DNA of 64,000 bases. It comes from Blautia sp. (GTDB lineage: Bacteria; Bacillota; Clostridia; Lachnospirales; Lachnospiraceae). Position numbers and translations under genes: made by a program. Shown here in pieces: positions 22,666 through 32,106 of the stretch (its first letter is position 1; every line of letters starts with the position of its first letter). The notes below the pieces were generated by a model. It searched no databases and was not told the origin of the DNA. It saw only the letters and a list, made by a program, of their open reading frames with translations. The DNA is taken from the NCBI GenBank assembly GCA_017515325.1, contig JAFWGA010000013.1, positions 1-64,000 of the forward strand, read 5' to 3'.

Positions 22666-24420
22666 TCATGAAGGCTCCGATACGTCCTGATCCGAAGTTC
22701 CTTTTTCCGCTTCCTCAATAACCCTGCCCTCAAATACCACCAGCTCTGGCAGTACATACTGGAATTCATCCTCCGGCACATCAAACAGGTTCACCCCATA
22801 TACATTATAATTGGCGCTCTTCCCCGGCTCAATGGAACCTGCAATATCGTCAACCCTCAGCTGAATGGCTGAGTTGATGGTATAACCCTTCAGCAGCTTT
22901 TCCAGTGACAGCTTTGCATCCTCCTTCTGGCGCATGGGATCCTTGCCTTCCATTGGCCATTCGATATCAATCCGGGTCATGGCTGTCTGCATGCCGAAAT
23001 AGGGGTTGGCGCGGTTTTCCTCGAACATGGAATAACAGTCGGAGCCGAAGGTTACGATCGCCCCGGAATCCATCATCGGGTTGAACTGGTACATGTTATC
23101 GAACCGCTCCTGACCCAGGTATTGCAGGGCGGCATCTCCAAAATAACCGCCGGACCAGTGGGGAGTCCAGTTTACTATGATACCTGACTGGGCAGGCCGG
23201 GTCATATCGGCGGGGTCAACATATTCGCAGTGGCACATTTCCACCTGGATATCCAAGGGTCCCTGCTCTGCAATCACTTCCTCTGTTGCGTCACAGATGG
23301 TACGGAAGGCCAGGTCTCCTACCAGGTGGAAATGAACATCCAGGCCTTCCTGGTTGCAGCGTCGGATAACCTCTTTGGTCTGCTCATAGTCGAACAGCAT
23401 AAAGCCATGGTTATCCGGGTCAAGTATGGTTCCGTCTATCAGCGCACTGTCGCCCAGCTCGTTGGTGCCGTCATAGAAAATCTTTACCGTGTCAATCTTC
23501 ACGTGCTCAGTTCCATACGTTTCGTTCAGCCGGTGCAGGGTCTCAATTACGTCATCCAGGTCGGTATAGTCTGTCAATACATATGACATGTCATAATACA
23601 TGTTCAGCTCCCCGGCTTCGTCCATATCGTGAATGGATTTCACCTGCAGCTCGTCTTCGATAAAGGCATCGAATACGCCGGTAACCCCCCATTTTTTCAT
23701 GTCATCTGTGACGATATGCATGACCTGCTCGGTAGGCTCTTCCGGGGGATACCAATCCAGAGCTTCATACATATTATCCATCAGTGGGGCGAGCCCCAGC
23801 TCCAGCACCCAGCCGGTAAAATCGCCGTTTTCATCCCGGACAAAGTCATCCAGTAAGGGATCCGAAGGATCCAATTCATAGACACCCAGCAGCTCCAGGC
23901 ATTTGGAATTGACCCAGCTGGCGTGGTCGGAAAAGTCACGCACCAGGATGGGCCGATCCGGAGCAATTTCATCCAACGGAGCCTTATTGGGACCTTCGGG
24001 GCCGAAGAGATCGGACGGATAATATTCAAAATACACAAAAGGAGCTTCCTGGGCGTCATGCTCGGCCAGATAGCTGCTGATAAAGGAAATAATCCCGTCA
24101 TAATCCGGCACGCCCATCTTCGTGTGCCAGCCGGTCATGCCGATTGTGGCAGGATGCGTGTGAGCGTCAAAAAGGCTGGAGGTAATCATACCCTCGTCAT
24201 AGGTGATGATTTCACTGCTCTCGTCGATATAGCTCTGAACGCCGGCAGCGTCTCCGACATAGACGAACTTTCCGTCCTCAATCGCCATGGCCTCAGCCCA
24301 GGGCTGATTTTCGTCGGAGGTATAGATGCTGCCATAGACGATGGTATTTGCGTGAACAGGACGAGCTGCAGGCACCACCGTCAGTGTAAGAAGCAGAATC
24401 AGGGGAATGGTTTTTTTCAT
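22666..24420 (-). CDS. Secreted amidohydrolase (YtcJ/amidohydrolase 3 family)
   Basis: A 584-residue metal-dependent hydrolase with a signal peptide (MKKTIPLILLLTLTVVPAAR, cleavage near VHANT). The metal motif DAHTHPAT, the mid-domain HFHLVGD, HCEYVDP and TFGSDCYSMFEENR fit amidohydrolase family 3, as does the C-terminal sandwich (DIAGSIEPGKSANYNVY). Substrate unknown; acts outside the membrane. RBS GGAGG stands 8 bases upstream of 24420. It begins 46 bases after the kinase gene ends and is probably co-transcribed with it. Confidence 0.85.
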   Translation of the reverse strand: MKKTIPLILLLTLTVVPAARPVHANTIVYGSIYTSDENQPWAEAMAIEDGKFVYVGDAAGVQSYIDESSEIITYDEGMITSSLFDAHTHPATIGMTGWHTKMGVPDYDGIISFISSYLAEHDAQEAPFVYFEYYPSDLFGPEGPNKAPLDEIAPDRPILVRDFSDHASWVNSKCLELLGVYELDPSDPLLDDFVRDENGDFTGWVLELGLAPLMDNMYEALDWYPPEEPTEQVMHIVTDDMKKWGVTGVFDAFIEDELQVKSIHDMDEAGELNMYYDMSYVLTDYTDLDDVIETLHRLNETYGTEHVKIDTVKIFYDGTNELGDSALIDGTILDPDNHGFMLFDYEQTKEVIRRCNQEGLDVHFHLVGDLAFRTICDATEEVIAEQGPLDIQVEMCHCEYVDPADMTRPAQSGIIVNWTPHWSGGYFGDAALQYLGQERFDNMYQFNPMMDSGAIVTFGSDCYSMFEENRANPYFGMQTAMTRIDIEWPMEGKDPMRQKEDAKLSLEKLLKGYTINSAIQLRVDDIAGSIEPGKSANYNVYGVNLFDVPEDEFQYVLPELVVFEGRVIEEAEKGTSDQDVSEPS

Positions 24421-24466
24421 TTGTCGATCCTCCTTTTCATAGAGTATTTGATTTGTTGGCAGGAAA

Positions 24467-26242
24467 TCATTCAGGTCCGCAGCTCGCACCTGCTTCGAGC
24501 TGCGGAGAAAGGCATAGCCTGGCAAGCTCTTTCTCCAGGGTATTCCCCCTGACAGGTTTTTCCAGGTATCCGTCAAAGCCTTCCAGCAGATATTGCTTTT
24601 CCAGCTCTGCTCCGACATTTGCTGTCAGGCAGACTATTTTACTATTGTGGCACAGGCCGTCTGTCTGTTCGCGTATTCTATGCAGGCATTCTATTCCATC
24701 CATTTCCGGCATCTGATGATCCATCAGGATCACATCATACCGGTTTTGCGCTGTCATTTTCAGAGCCTCTGCTCCGCTTTCAGCAGTATCGATTCGTGCA
24801 TCGGTACTCTTTAAGAGCTTTTTCACCACCATCAGGTTCATCGGTGTATCATCCACAGCCAAAATCTGAAGGGCAGACATTTTCCGGCTGCTTTCCGGCT
24901 TTTCGAGCGCATTTTTTACATCTCTTTTCAGATCCACCTTGCCGATCATAGTCCTATCCACGATCTTCTGCGGTATTTCGATATGAAATGTTGTGCCTTT
25001 TCCGTATACACTTTCGACGTGAACCGAACCCTCCATCATGTCAAGCAGCTGTCTGACAATAGAGAGCCCCAGGCCTGTTCCTTCGATGGTATGGGTTTGG
25101 GAAGCATCCACCCGGTTGAAGGCGTCAAACAGAAAGGGAATATTTTCCTGACGGATTCCTATCCCTGTGTCTTTGACATCGTAAGTCATGAGCGCTATTC
25201 CCTCCTCGGCTTTTTTGCATCCCAGGGACAATACCACACTGCCTTTCTTTGTGTATTTTATTGCATTTGTAATGACATTCAGGAGGATTTGCCGAATCCG
25301 TACTTCATCCCCATGCAGGACCATAGGAAGCGACGGGTCGGCCTCCACCCGAAAGTCCAGTCCCTTCTCCTGCGCCCTGAGCCAGGTCATGTTGACGATA
25401 TCGGAAAGCATGGCTGTTGTCTGATAGTCCGCGGCTACAATCTCCATCCGGCCTGTCTCCAGCTTAGACATGTCCATGATTTCATTGATGGTCTGCAGCA
25501 GGATTTTACTGGCTACCTCAATATTCAGGGAATTTTCCCGTACCTCTTCCGCAAGAGTCTCCCGCAGGTTCATTTCATTCAGGCCGATAATGGCGTTTAC
25601 CGGTGTGCGGATCTCATGACTCATGCTTGAGAAAAAACGTTTCTGAGACAGATTCAGTTCCAGTATTTCTTTTTTCTGCTTTTGCACAATCCTGTTTTCC
25701 GCGCGATAGACTTCCGTCACGAAAGCAAACAAGGAACAAAGCAGCAGTGTCACAAGGCAGACAGACAAAAAAGATTCGATATGCTCCGCCTTTACCGTAT
25801 GTCTGTCCAGAAGCTCCGGATGCAGATAGGCAGTAGAAAAACATATTCCGCTTACCAGGATACACAGGGAAAGGGATACCACCCGTTCCCACTTTTCCGT
25901 TACAAGAAATACGTATACCAGGGCAAAGGCAAACACCGAAGGAGCACCGCCATACATCCCACCGGAGGCAAAATAGGTGATGGGGTAAAGTGAAAAGTAC
26001 AAAAGGCCGGATACCGTCGCGCCAAACCGCTTTTTTTCAGATCTGGATGTAAATGCGACAGTGGCCGTAAACATGGCCGTGCCGCTTAGCATGATTACGA
26101 TATGTTCCCGATTGCCGCCGCTTAGAACGGTATAGATCGTGACAATGATAAATTCTGCCAGAGCAATTGCCGAAAGAAGCTGGAAAAGCCGTTGTTTCAG
26201 AGGAATGTCCGGGCTCAGAATACGTCCGATGCTGTTTCGCAT
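24467..26242 (-). CDS. Hybrid sensor histidine kinase/response regulator
   Basis: A 591-residue membrane kinase. About six hydrophobic segments fill residues 18-175. DHp with phosphoacceptor His209 (SSMSHEIRTPVNAIIG), HATPase with N-box LLNVITNAIKYTKKG (about 320-334) and G-boxes VKDTGIGI and EGTGLGLSI. A receiver follows at 458-575 with VDD (463-465), phosphoacceptor Asp508 (LMDHQMPEMDG) and Lys562. All catalytic residues are intact. It overlaps the Hpt gene by 28 bases, and with the RR-HDGYP gene forms a complete phosphorelay. Confidence 0.92.
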   Translation of the reverse strand: MRNSIGRILSPDIPLKQRLFQLLSAIALAEFIIVTIYTVLSGGNREHIVIMLSGTAMFTATVAFTSRSEKKRFGATVSGLLYFSLYPITYFASGGMYGGAPSVFAFALVYVFLVTEKWERVVSLSLCILVSGICFSTAYLHPELLDRHTVKAEHIESFLSVCLVTLLLCSLFAFVTEVYRAENRIVQKQKKEILELNLSQKRFFSSMSHEIRTPVNAIIGLNEMNLRETLAEEVRENSLNIEVASKILLQTINEIMDMSKLETGRMEIVAADYQTTAMLSDIVNMTWLRAQEKGLDFRVEADPSLPMVLHGDEVRIRQILLNVITNAIKYTKKGSVVLSLGCKKAEEGIALMTYDVKDTGIGIRQENIPFLFDAFNRVDASQTHTIEGTGLGLSIVRQLLDMMEGSVHVESVYGKGTTFHIEIPQKIVDRTMIGKVDLKRDVKNALEKPESSRKMSALQILAVDDTPMNLMVVKKLLKSTDARIDTAESGAEALKMTAQNRYDVILMDHQMPEMDGIECLHRIREQTDGLCHNSKIVCLTANVGAELEKQYLLEGFDGYLEKPVRGNTLEKELARLCLSPQLEAGASCGPE

Positions 26243-26619
26243 ATGTTTTCCCCCGATACCTGACCGATATTTTTTTTGATTTCTTCCGCCAGTTGAATAT
26301 AGGCAGCTAAAAACGCGTCATGGTGAGACAATATTGTATCAGGATCGCTTTCCTTTGCTGCTGTTTCCAGCTGTCTTGCTTCCTCCGATAAATCCTTTGC
26401 TCCGATCATGCGCGATGTGCTTTTGACGGTATGGACGCGGATACCGTAGCTTTTCCAGTCATGGGAAGAATAATCCTGTTCCAGCTTCGTTGATCCCGTC
26501 TGAGCCTCTGCAGCATATGCGCCCAGCATTTCCTCATAGAATTCCGGATCCCCGGCACAGCAGGCCAATCCTTCATCGGTGTCAATGCCAAGCGCCTGTA
26601 ACCCCTGAATATGCAGCAT
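26215..26619 (-). CDS. Hpt (histidine phosphotransfer) domain protein
   Basis: A 134-residue phosphotransfer protein with His63 in RVHTVKSTSRMIGA as the phosphoacceptor. It is expected to carry phosphate from the receiver of the hybrid kinase to the response regulator encoded just upstream. Its gene starts one base after the stop of the regulator gene and its end overlaps the kinase gene, so all three are tightly coupled. Confidence 0.9.
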   Translation of the reverse strand: MLHIQGLQALGIDTDEGLACCAGDPEFYEEMLGAYAAEAQTGSTKLEQDYSSHDWKSYGIRVHTVKSTSRMIGAKDLSEEARQLETAAKESDPDTILSHHDAFLAAYIQLAEEIKKNIGQVSGENICETASDVF

Positions 26620-26620
26620 G

Positions 26621-27628
26621 TCAGTCCTCCTTCAATGTATAATCCCGGTCCTCGTCTATCATGACCAGCATGATGTCGGCAAACCGGGGATCAAATTGGC
26701 TTCCCTTGCATCGTTCGATTTCGGCTCTTACCTTCTCCTGGGGAAGATAGCCGCGGTAGCTCCGGTTGCTGGTCATGGCGTCATAGGTGTCCGCTACGGC
26801 GATAATTCTTGCCACCTCAGGGATATTGTCTCCCTCCAGCCCGTCCGGATATCCACGGCCGTCGTAGCGTTCATGATGCCAGCGGGCGCCTACCACCAAT
26901 TCCGGGATATCCTGAATCTTCTTCAGAATCTCTGCTCCTACGACAGGATGTGTTTTGATCATCGCATATTCCTCCTCGGTCAACCGGGAGGGCTTATTGA
27001 TGATGGCATCCTGAATTCCGATCTTACCGACATCATGAAGTAAACCCATCATGTAGATTTTATCCTGTTCTTCCTCTGAATAACCGACCCGCTTTGCTAT
27101 TTCTCTGGAGTAGGCGGCTACGCGGGAGGAATGGCCATGTGTATAGCGGTCCTTCGCGTCCACTGATGCCGCCAGTGCTTCGACGATCTGGATATATGCC
27201 CGTGAGAGCTTTTCGGTTTTGATCCGGATCTCGTTGGACATGTCATGATGCAGGCGGTTGAGTTCAATGATATTGCGTACCCTTTTGAGCAGAACCTCGG
27301 CGGCGAAGGGCTTGCGGATAAAGTCTGCCGCACCGGCGTGCAGCCCGGCGGTTTCCGTTTTTACATCCTCATCCCCGGTCAGGAACACAACAGGAATATT
27401 CCTGTACAGAGGAGCCGCTTTCAACTCTTTCAGAACCTCAAATCCATTGAGCTCCGGCATATGAATGTCAAGCAGGATCAGGTCCGGGATAACTCTTCCG
27501 TCAAAAAAAGCAACCGCCTCCTTGCCTGAACTGAAATAAATACCTTGCAGTCCGGCCTTATCAAATACTCTCTTTGACAGACTTAAGCTCATCATGTCAT
27601 CATCAACGACTACGATTGTATCAGGCAT
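26621..27628 (-). CDS. Response regulator with HD-GYP output domain
   Basis: A 335-residue protein: receiver (residues 1-118) with phosphoacceptor Asp54 (LLDIHMPELNG) and Lys106, a helical linker, then an HD-GYP domain with H-D at 198-199 (LLHDVGKIGI) and HHERYDGRGYPDG (251-263). The GYP motif is present as G-Y-P, so cyclic-di-GMP hydrolysis is expected. It is the first gene of the phosphorelay operon; GGAGGTGAG precedes the start on the minus strand. Confidence 0.92.
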   Translation of the reverse strand: MPDTIVVVDDDMMSLSLSKRVFDKAGLQGIYFSSGKEAVAFFDGRVIPDLILLDIHMPELNGFEVLKELKAAPLYRNIPVVFLTGDEDVKTETAGLHAGAADFIRKPFAAEVLLKRVRNIIELNRLHHDMSNEIRIKTEKLSRAYIQIVEALAASVDAKDRYTHGHSSRVAAYSREIAKRVGYSEEEQDKIYMMGLLHDVGKIGIQDAIINKPSRLTEEEYAMIKTHPVVGAEILKKIQDIPELVVGARWHHERYDGRGYPDGLEGDNIPEVARIIAVADTYDAMTSNRSYRGYLPQEKVRAEIERCKGSQFDPRFADIMLVMIDEDRDYTLKED

Positions 27629-28045
27629 AGCTCACCTCCACTCCACGTTACAGTTCCGAGCTTCTTTGGAATTATTGTAAAGCATTCTTAGACCGCCTGC
27701 AAGAAAAGTTTGTCCCTGTTCCGTTATCATCCTCTGGCGGCACATCTTCCGGGTAAATCCGGGCAAATCCGTGCGAATCCTGCCGGAGGTCCCTGCCGTA
27801 ACCGGAAAGTGCAAAGTGCTGAGCGAGGACACAATGGTTTCAATATTTTTTGTCATCAATAATAGCAATGACTCTGTACTCTGCCCTTCGCAGTTCATAT
27901 ATTCTACCAAAAAACCTCTTTCTTTTTTTGCCGGTTGGTGTATAATGATAGATGTATCATGATGAAGCACTGCAAGGAGCAAACCATCATGATATGACTG
28001 TAAGGAAAACCACAGCATAGTTCTGACAAGAAGGAGGGACTGATT
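27629..28045. promoter_or_regulatory. Divergent promoter region between phosphorelay operon and ushA-like gene
   Basis: About 417 bases. On the plus strand TATAAT lies near 27941, followed by the dyad ATGATA-GATG-TATCAT. On the minus strand an A/T-rich stretch near 27670 could serve the phosphorelay operon. CGGGTAAATCCGGGCAAATCC repeats a short motif near 27755. No gene seen. Confidence 0.45.
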
Positions 28046-29836
28046 ATGAAGCTTCATCGTATTTTGGTCGCGCTGTTTTCCGCAGCAGCTCTGCTGGCCG
28101 GCACCTGCATGCCTGCCATAGCGGAGGAAGCCGCGGCTGGGGATGCCGAGGTCAAGAAGATCAGGATTATCGGTACGAGCGACCTGCACGGCAAGTTTGT
28201 TCCCTATGACTACGCTCTGAACGAAGAAAGCACATCCGGAAGTGTAGCCCAGCTTGCGACGGCCATTGCCGAATATCGTGATGAGGATACTCTGCTGTTC
28301 GATGCGGGAGATACCATCCAGGATAATTCCGCCGACATTTTTGTCAGTGCCGACGAGAGCATCCATCCTATGGTGCTGGCTCTCAACGCGCTGGATTATG
28401 ATGTCTGGGTCACGGGAAATCATGAATATAACTATGGGATGGATGTACTGGAGGATACGATCGGGGACATGGAAGCAAAAACCCTGGTTGGAAATGTCTA
28501 TGATGAGGATGGCGAACCTGTTGCGGATGACTATACCATTTTCGACGTGGATGGCGTAAGGGTTGCCGTCATCGGCATGGTAACACCGAATATCACCCGG
28601 TGGGATGCCGTGAACCTGGCAGACTGCACTGTCACAGATCCACTGGAAGAAACGCGTAAAGCGATCGAAGATCTTGCAGGCCAGTATGACGTTCTGGTCG
28701 GGGTATACCATATGGGGCTGGATAACGAATACGGGGTGGAAAACAGTGGCGTGACAGACATCTGCAACGCCTGCCCGGAGTTTGATGTTATGATATCCTC
28801 CCATGAGCACGCCGAGGTTCCCGGGACATTGATCAACGGTGTCCTGGTTGTCCAGAACAAAAATATGGCGCAGACAATGAATGTCATCGACCTGACCCTG
28901 GAACCGGATGAAGACGGATGGAAGGTAGTTGACAAGACGAGTGAGAGTGTTGCCATCGCCGATTACGAAGCTGATCCTGCTATCGTGGAGTTGCTTGCCG
29001 AGTATGACGAAGAAGCCAAAGAAGATGCCGAGACAGTCATCGGTAAATTGGAGGGAGGCGCACTGGCTCCCGAGGATGAGATTGATGGTATTCCTACCGC
29101 CCAGATCGAAGATACAGCTCTGATCGATCTGATCAATGAGGTACAGATGTACTATACAGGCGCTCCGGTATCTGCTGCAGCTCTGTTTGTCATGGATGCC
29201 AATATGCAGCCTGGTGAGATCCAAAAGAGCGATATGGCTCTCATTTACAAGTACACCAATACCCTGTATAAGCTGCATATGACCGGAGAACAGCTGAAAA
29301 AGTATATGGAGTGGTCTTACAACTATTACAATACCTACGAACCCGGAGACCTGACCATTTCCTTCAACCCGGATATCCGTGCCTACAATTTCGATATGTT
29401 TGCAGGTGTAAACTATGATGTAAATATCGCTAATGAGCCTGGCAGCCGTATTGAAAACCTGACCTGGCCGGATGGTACCCCCGTAAAGGATGATGACGAG
29501 TTTGACATCGCAGTGAACAATTACCGTGCAAACTCTCAGCTTCTGGCTCCCGGTGAAATCTATGAAGAGGACGATATGCCGTATCTGGTAGAGATGGATG
29601 TACGTGGCGATATCGGCGGTGTGCGCGAACTGATCCGCGACTACATTATCAATGTTAAGGGAGGCGTGATCACGCCGGAGGTGGATAACAACTGGGATAT
29701 CATCGGCAATGACTGGGATGAGGAGCTGCATGATAAGGTGGCAGACATGGTTGAGGATGGAGAACTTACGATTCAGTCTTCAGAGGACGGCAGAACTCCT
29801 AATGTAGTGCCTATTACAGAAGAGGATGTGAAGTAA
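28046..29836 (+). CDS. Secreted 5'-nucleotidase/cyclic phosphodiesterase (UshA/CpdB family)
   Basis: A 596-residue exported metallophosphoesterase. Signal peptide about 1-26 (FSAAALLAGTCMPAIAEE). The calcineurin-like metal motifs are D46-L-H48 (GTSDLHGK), DAGDTIQD, GNHEYNYGMD, and SSHEHAE. The C-terminal 5'-nucleotidase domain follows with FVMDANMQPGEIQKSDMALI and the substrate-binding FDMFAGVNYDVNIA. It cleaves nucleotides outside the cell for nucleoside and phosphate uptake. RBS GAAGGAGG. A strong terminator follows. Confidence 0.9.
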   Translation: MKLHRILVALFSAAALLAGTCMPAIAEEAAAGDAEVKKIRIIGTSDLHGKFVPYDYALNEESTSGSVAQLATAIAEYRDEDTLLFDAGDTIQDNSADIFVSADESIHPMVLALNALDYDVWVTGNHEYNYGMDVLEDTIGDMEAKTLVGNVYDEDGEPVADDYTIFDVDGVRVAVIGMVTPNITRWDAVNLADCTVTDPLEETRKAIEDLAGQYDVLVGVYHMGLDNEYGVENSGVTDICNACPEFDVMISSHEHAEVPGTLINGVLVVQNKNMAQTMNVIDLTLEPDEDGWKVVDKTSESVAIADYEADPAIVELLAEYDEEAKEDAETVIGKLEGGALAPEDEIDGIPTAQIEDTALIDLINEVQMYYTGAPVSAAALFVMDANMQPGEIQKSDMALIYKYTNTLYKLHMTGEQLKKYMEWSYNYYNTYEPGDLTISFNPDIRAYNFDMFAGVNYDVNIANEPGSRIENLTWPDGTPVKDDDEFDIAVNNYRANSQLLAPGEIYEEDDMPYLVEMDVRGDIGGVRELIRDYIINVKGGVITPEVDNNWDIIGNDWDEELHDKVADMVEDGELTIQSSEDGRTPNVVPITEEDVK

Positions 29837-29886
29837 AAGGGAGCAGACAAAGAACTCCTGACGGAACCGTTACGAAACAATGCGGA

Positions 29887-29927
29887 GCCTGTCACTGTGA
29901 AAAGCCTTTCACGGTGACAGGCTTTTT
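29887..29927 (+). terminator. Terminator after the nucleotidase gene
   Basis: Sixteen-base stem GCCTGTCACTGTGAAA/TTTCACGGTGACAGGC (one mismatch), four-base loop, then TTTTT. Confidence 0.9.
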
Positions 29928-29929
29928 AT

Positions 29930-30035
29930 CCCAGAGCCGCGTAATGTAATTTTTCCGACTAACGTCGGAACGCGGCTCGGGGAGGGGGTAGAGGTACGGC
30001 TGCGCCTCCCTCTACCCTATTGGCAGGGGCGCCTA
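29930..30035. repeat. Dispersed intergenic repeat family 3, copy 1
   Basis: Starts with TATCCCAGAGCCGCG, contains the dyads AGCCGCG/CGCGGCT and CCGAC/GTCGG, then GGGTAGAGG...CCTCCCTCTACCC and GGCAGGGGCGCC. The stretch GGCTGCGCCTCCCTCTACCC is repeated exactly at 61903-61922. It follows a terminator, as do the other copies. Confidence 0.6.
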
Positions 30036-30056
30036 AAGATGGGAGGATGTTCTGCA

Positions 30057-30797
30057 ATGCTTTATTCTCATCACAAAAACCTAAAATGGAAGCTTCGGAT
30101 TCTTGTATCACTGCTTGTGATGATTGGCGCAGCCTTTCTGGCTTTCCTTCTGTGGGCATCAGACTATTATCATGCGGGAGAAATGGCTGTTTCAGCTCTG
30201 CAGTCAGACAATGCAGTGACAGTCGAAAAAACAAAAAGCGGCTGGCTGTTTGACGGCCCCTCTGATGATGATCTGCTGCTTTTCTATCCAGGCGGGAAGG
30301 TTGAGGAAACAGCCTATGCGCCGCTTCTTCATATCCTTGCAGCAGAGGAGATGGATGTGTACCTTTTCAGTATGCCCCTTCGTCTTGCCATTTTGGGTCT
30401 GAATGCTGCAGATGATGTGGTTCGGGAGAACAGATATGAGCGCTATTACATCGGTGGACATTCCCTTGGAGGTGCTATGGCGGCAATCTACGGTGCAAAG
30501 CACCAGGAAGAGATAAAGGGAATTATTCTGCTTGCGGCCTATCCGACTAAGAAGACAGGAACTGACACTCTCCTCATCTTTGGCTCTGAAGATGGTGTTC
30601 TGAATATGGCTCGTGTGGAAGAAGCGGAAAAGCTGGTTAGCGGCCGTTATGATGCGAATTGTATTGACGGAGGCAATCACGCCCGGTTCGGAGATTATGG
30701 AGATCAGTCAGGAGATGGAAAAGCAGGAATATCGGCTCAGAGACAATGGGATCTGACTGTTGATAGAATCTGCGCTTTTTTGTCTTCGGTTCGGTAA
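30057..30797 (+). CDS. Membrane-anchored alpha/beta hydrolase
   Basis: A 246-residue hydrolase with one N-terminal membrane helix (LRILVSLLVMIGAAFLAFLL), then an extracytoplasmic alpha/beta domain. The nucleophile elbow is GGHSLGGAMAA, the acid is probably Asp in FGSEDGVL, the base His in GGNHARFGDYG. This is the DUF2974/hydrolase-5 style small lipase-like group. RBS GGGAGG lies 10 bases before 30057; the in-frame ATG at 30039 precedes that RBS. Flanked by terminators, so monocistronic. Confidence 0.82.
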   Translation: MLYSHHKNLKWKLRILVSLLVMIGAAFLAFLLWASDYYHAGEMAVSALQSDNAVTVEKTKSGWLFDGPSDDDLLLFYPGGKVEETAYAPLLHILAAEEMDVYLFSMPLRLAILGLNAADDVVRENRYERYYIGGHSLGGAMAAIYGAKHQEEIKGIILLAAYPTKKTGTDTLLIFGSEDGVLNMARVEEAEKLVSGRYDANCIDGGNHARFGDYGDQSGDGKAGISAQRQWDLTVDRICAFLSSVR

Positions 30798-30824
30798 AAG
30801 ACGGAAAGTCACTGGCATAAGACA

Positions 30825-30876
30825 AAGAATACTGTAGCTGTTCGACCATGTATTTCTTTACAGTTACAGTATTCTT
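30825..30876. terminator. Bidirectional terminator between convergent genes
   Basis: AAGAATACTGTA (30825-30836) and TACAGTATTCTT (30865-30876) are exactly complementary, with a partial inner stem. It lies between the hydrolase gene and the minus-strand regulator gene. Confidence 0.7.
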
Positions 30877-30930
30877 CCCTTTGCCGTTTGCTGTGCATAT
30901 ATCTTTTTATCGTTGACGATATTGGTTTTC

Positions 30931-31845
30931 TTATGTATTCTTAATCAGATATTCACCCATCGTCGCAAAAAGCTTATCTACAAAAATCGGTTTTTCGGAA
31001 AAGGCGTTCATACCTGCTTCCAACGCTGCGGTACGGTCTTTCTCAGACACCTTGGTTGTCATGGCGATGATGGGGATGGCGGCTTTTTCTTTGTCGGAGA
31101 GCTGTCGGATTTTCCTTGTCGTTTCCAGCCCATCCATCCGCGGCATCAGGATATCCATAAGAATAAGGTCATAATATCCGGCGGGCATGGCTTCGATCTT
31201 CTGAAAACAGATCTGGCCATCCTCTGCCGTTTCGGTTTCGGCTCCGGTATGCTTCAGAACCTCCACCGCTATTTCCCGGTTGATCGCCATATCGTCGACG
31301 ATCAGGATTCTTTTGCCGGAGAAACCATAGTCCTCCTGTTTATCCAGCCTGGCAACTACTTTTTCATGAAGATAAGCCTCCAGCTCTTTCGGCTCTATCG
31401 GATACCCTTCACGGCGATGGGGGCTGTCTGAGCTGCTGTTCTCCTCCATGACGGAATTCAGGAGGGTCATCAGATACTCTCCGGACACCTTGATTCCTTC
31501 CAGATAGCGCATCAGAAGCTCCGGATCATCGTAATTTCTCTTTGCGATTTCCACATAGCCAAGCATGATATGCAGCGGTGTTCGGATGTCGCGGGAGACA
31601 TCAAATATCTGCAGTACTTTGGAGGGACGGCATTCCTCTCTGCATTTGCTCAGGAGATCATTTATCGTAACTCCCAGGACTTCAGCCAGTCTTGGGAACA
31701 AAGTGATATCAGGGAAGGATAGATCCCTTTCCCATTTTGAAACGGCTTTATCCGTGACACCAAGCTGTTCGGCCAATTGGATCTGTGTGAGTTGATTCTG
31801 GATCCGCAGGGTGCGGATACAGGAACCGAGCGTTATTTGTTTCAC
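30931..31845 (-). CDS. XRE HTH - degenerate HisKA - receiver fusion protein
   Basis: A 304-residue protein of unusual architecture. Residues 5-66 are a Cro/CI HTH (QLTQIQLAEQLGVTDKAVSK). Residues about 80-138 look like a histidine-kinase DHp helix pair, but the phosphoacceptor position reads VSRDIRTPLHIMLGYVEIA, with Arg where SHDIRTP has His. A receiver at about 178-300 has VDD, Asp in LMDILMPRMDG and Lys in FSEKPI. There is no ATPase domain. Most likely a DNA-binding dimer controlled by phosphorylation of its receiver by another kinase or Hpt. Not adjacent to its phosphodonor. Confidence 0.85.
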   Translation of the reverse strand: MKQITLGSCIRTLRIQNQLTQIQLAEQLGVTDKAVSKWERDLSFPDITLFPRLAEVLGVTINDLLSKCREECRPSKVLQIFDVSRDIRTPLHIMLGYVEIAKRNYDDPELLMRYLEGIKVSGEYLMTLLNSVMEENSSSDSPHRREGYPIEPKELEAYLHEKVVARLDKQEDYGFSGKRILIVDDMAINREIAVEVLKHTGAETETAEDGQICFQKIEAMPAGYYDLILMDILMPRMDGLETTRKIRQLSDKEKAAIPIIAMTTKVSEKDRTAALEAGMNAFSEKPIFVDKLFATMGEYLIKNT

Positions 31846-31990
31846 TTGTATGCACCTCCCGTGAGAAAGATATCATACAAAAAGATTAAGTACAATCGAC
31901 TATTGGTTTACCGTGACAGAGCGGTTGCCTTTCATCTTATGTTTGCATTTGGGTGAAATATATGCTATTTTCACATAAAGAAAATTTATA

Positions 31991-32086
31991 GTAAATGAAC
32001 AAAACGGTTCATTTTGATTCGTTTACTGCGACGATTTTACGCCGCTGCAAGCGGCACGATTCAGCAGTAAATTTGTGCATACTATA
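31991..32086 (-). repeat. Intergenic structured repeat family 1, copy A
   Basis: Nearly full-length copy in inverted orientation relative to copy E (56921-57015). It holds the GCCGCT/AGCGGC hairpin and the AGTAAATGAACAAAA / TTTTGATTCGTTTACT hairpin. It lies just upstream of the capE-like gene. Confidence 0.8.
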
Positions 32087-32106
32087 AGCAAAGGAGCAAA
32101 AGCAAG

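Noticed and set aside
27632-29731. 699-codon open frame on the minus strand
   Set aside because: Antisense to the clearly coding UshA-like gene; its protein is His/Ile-rich without domains and has no ribosome site.
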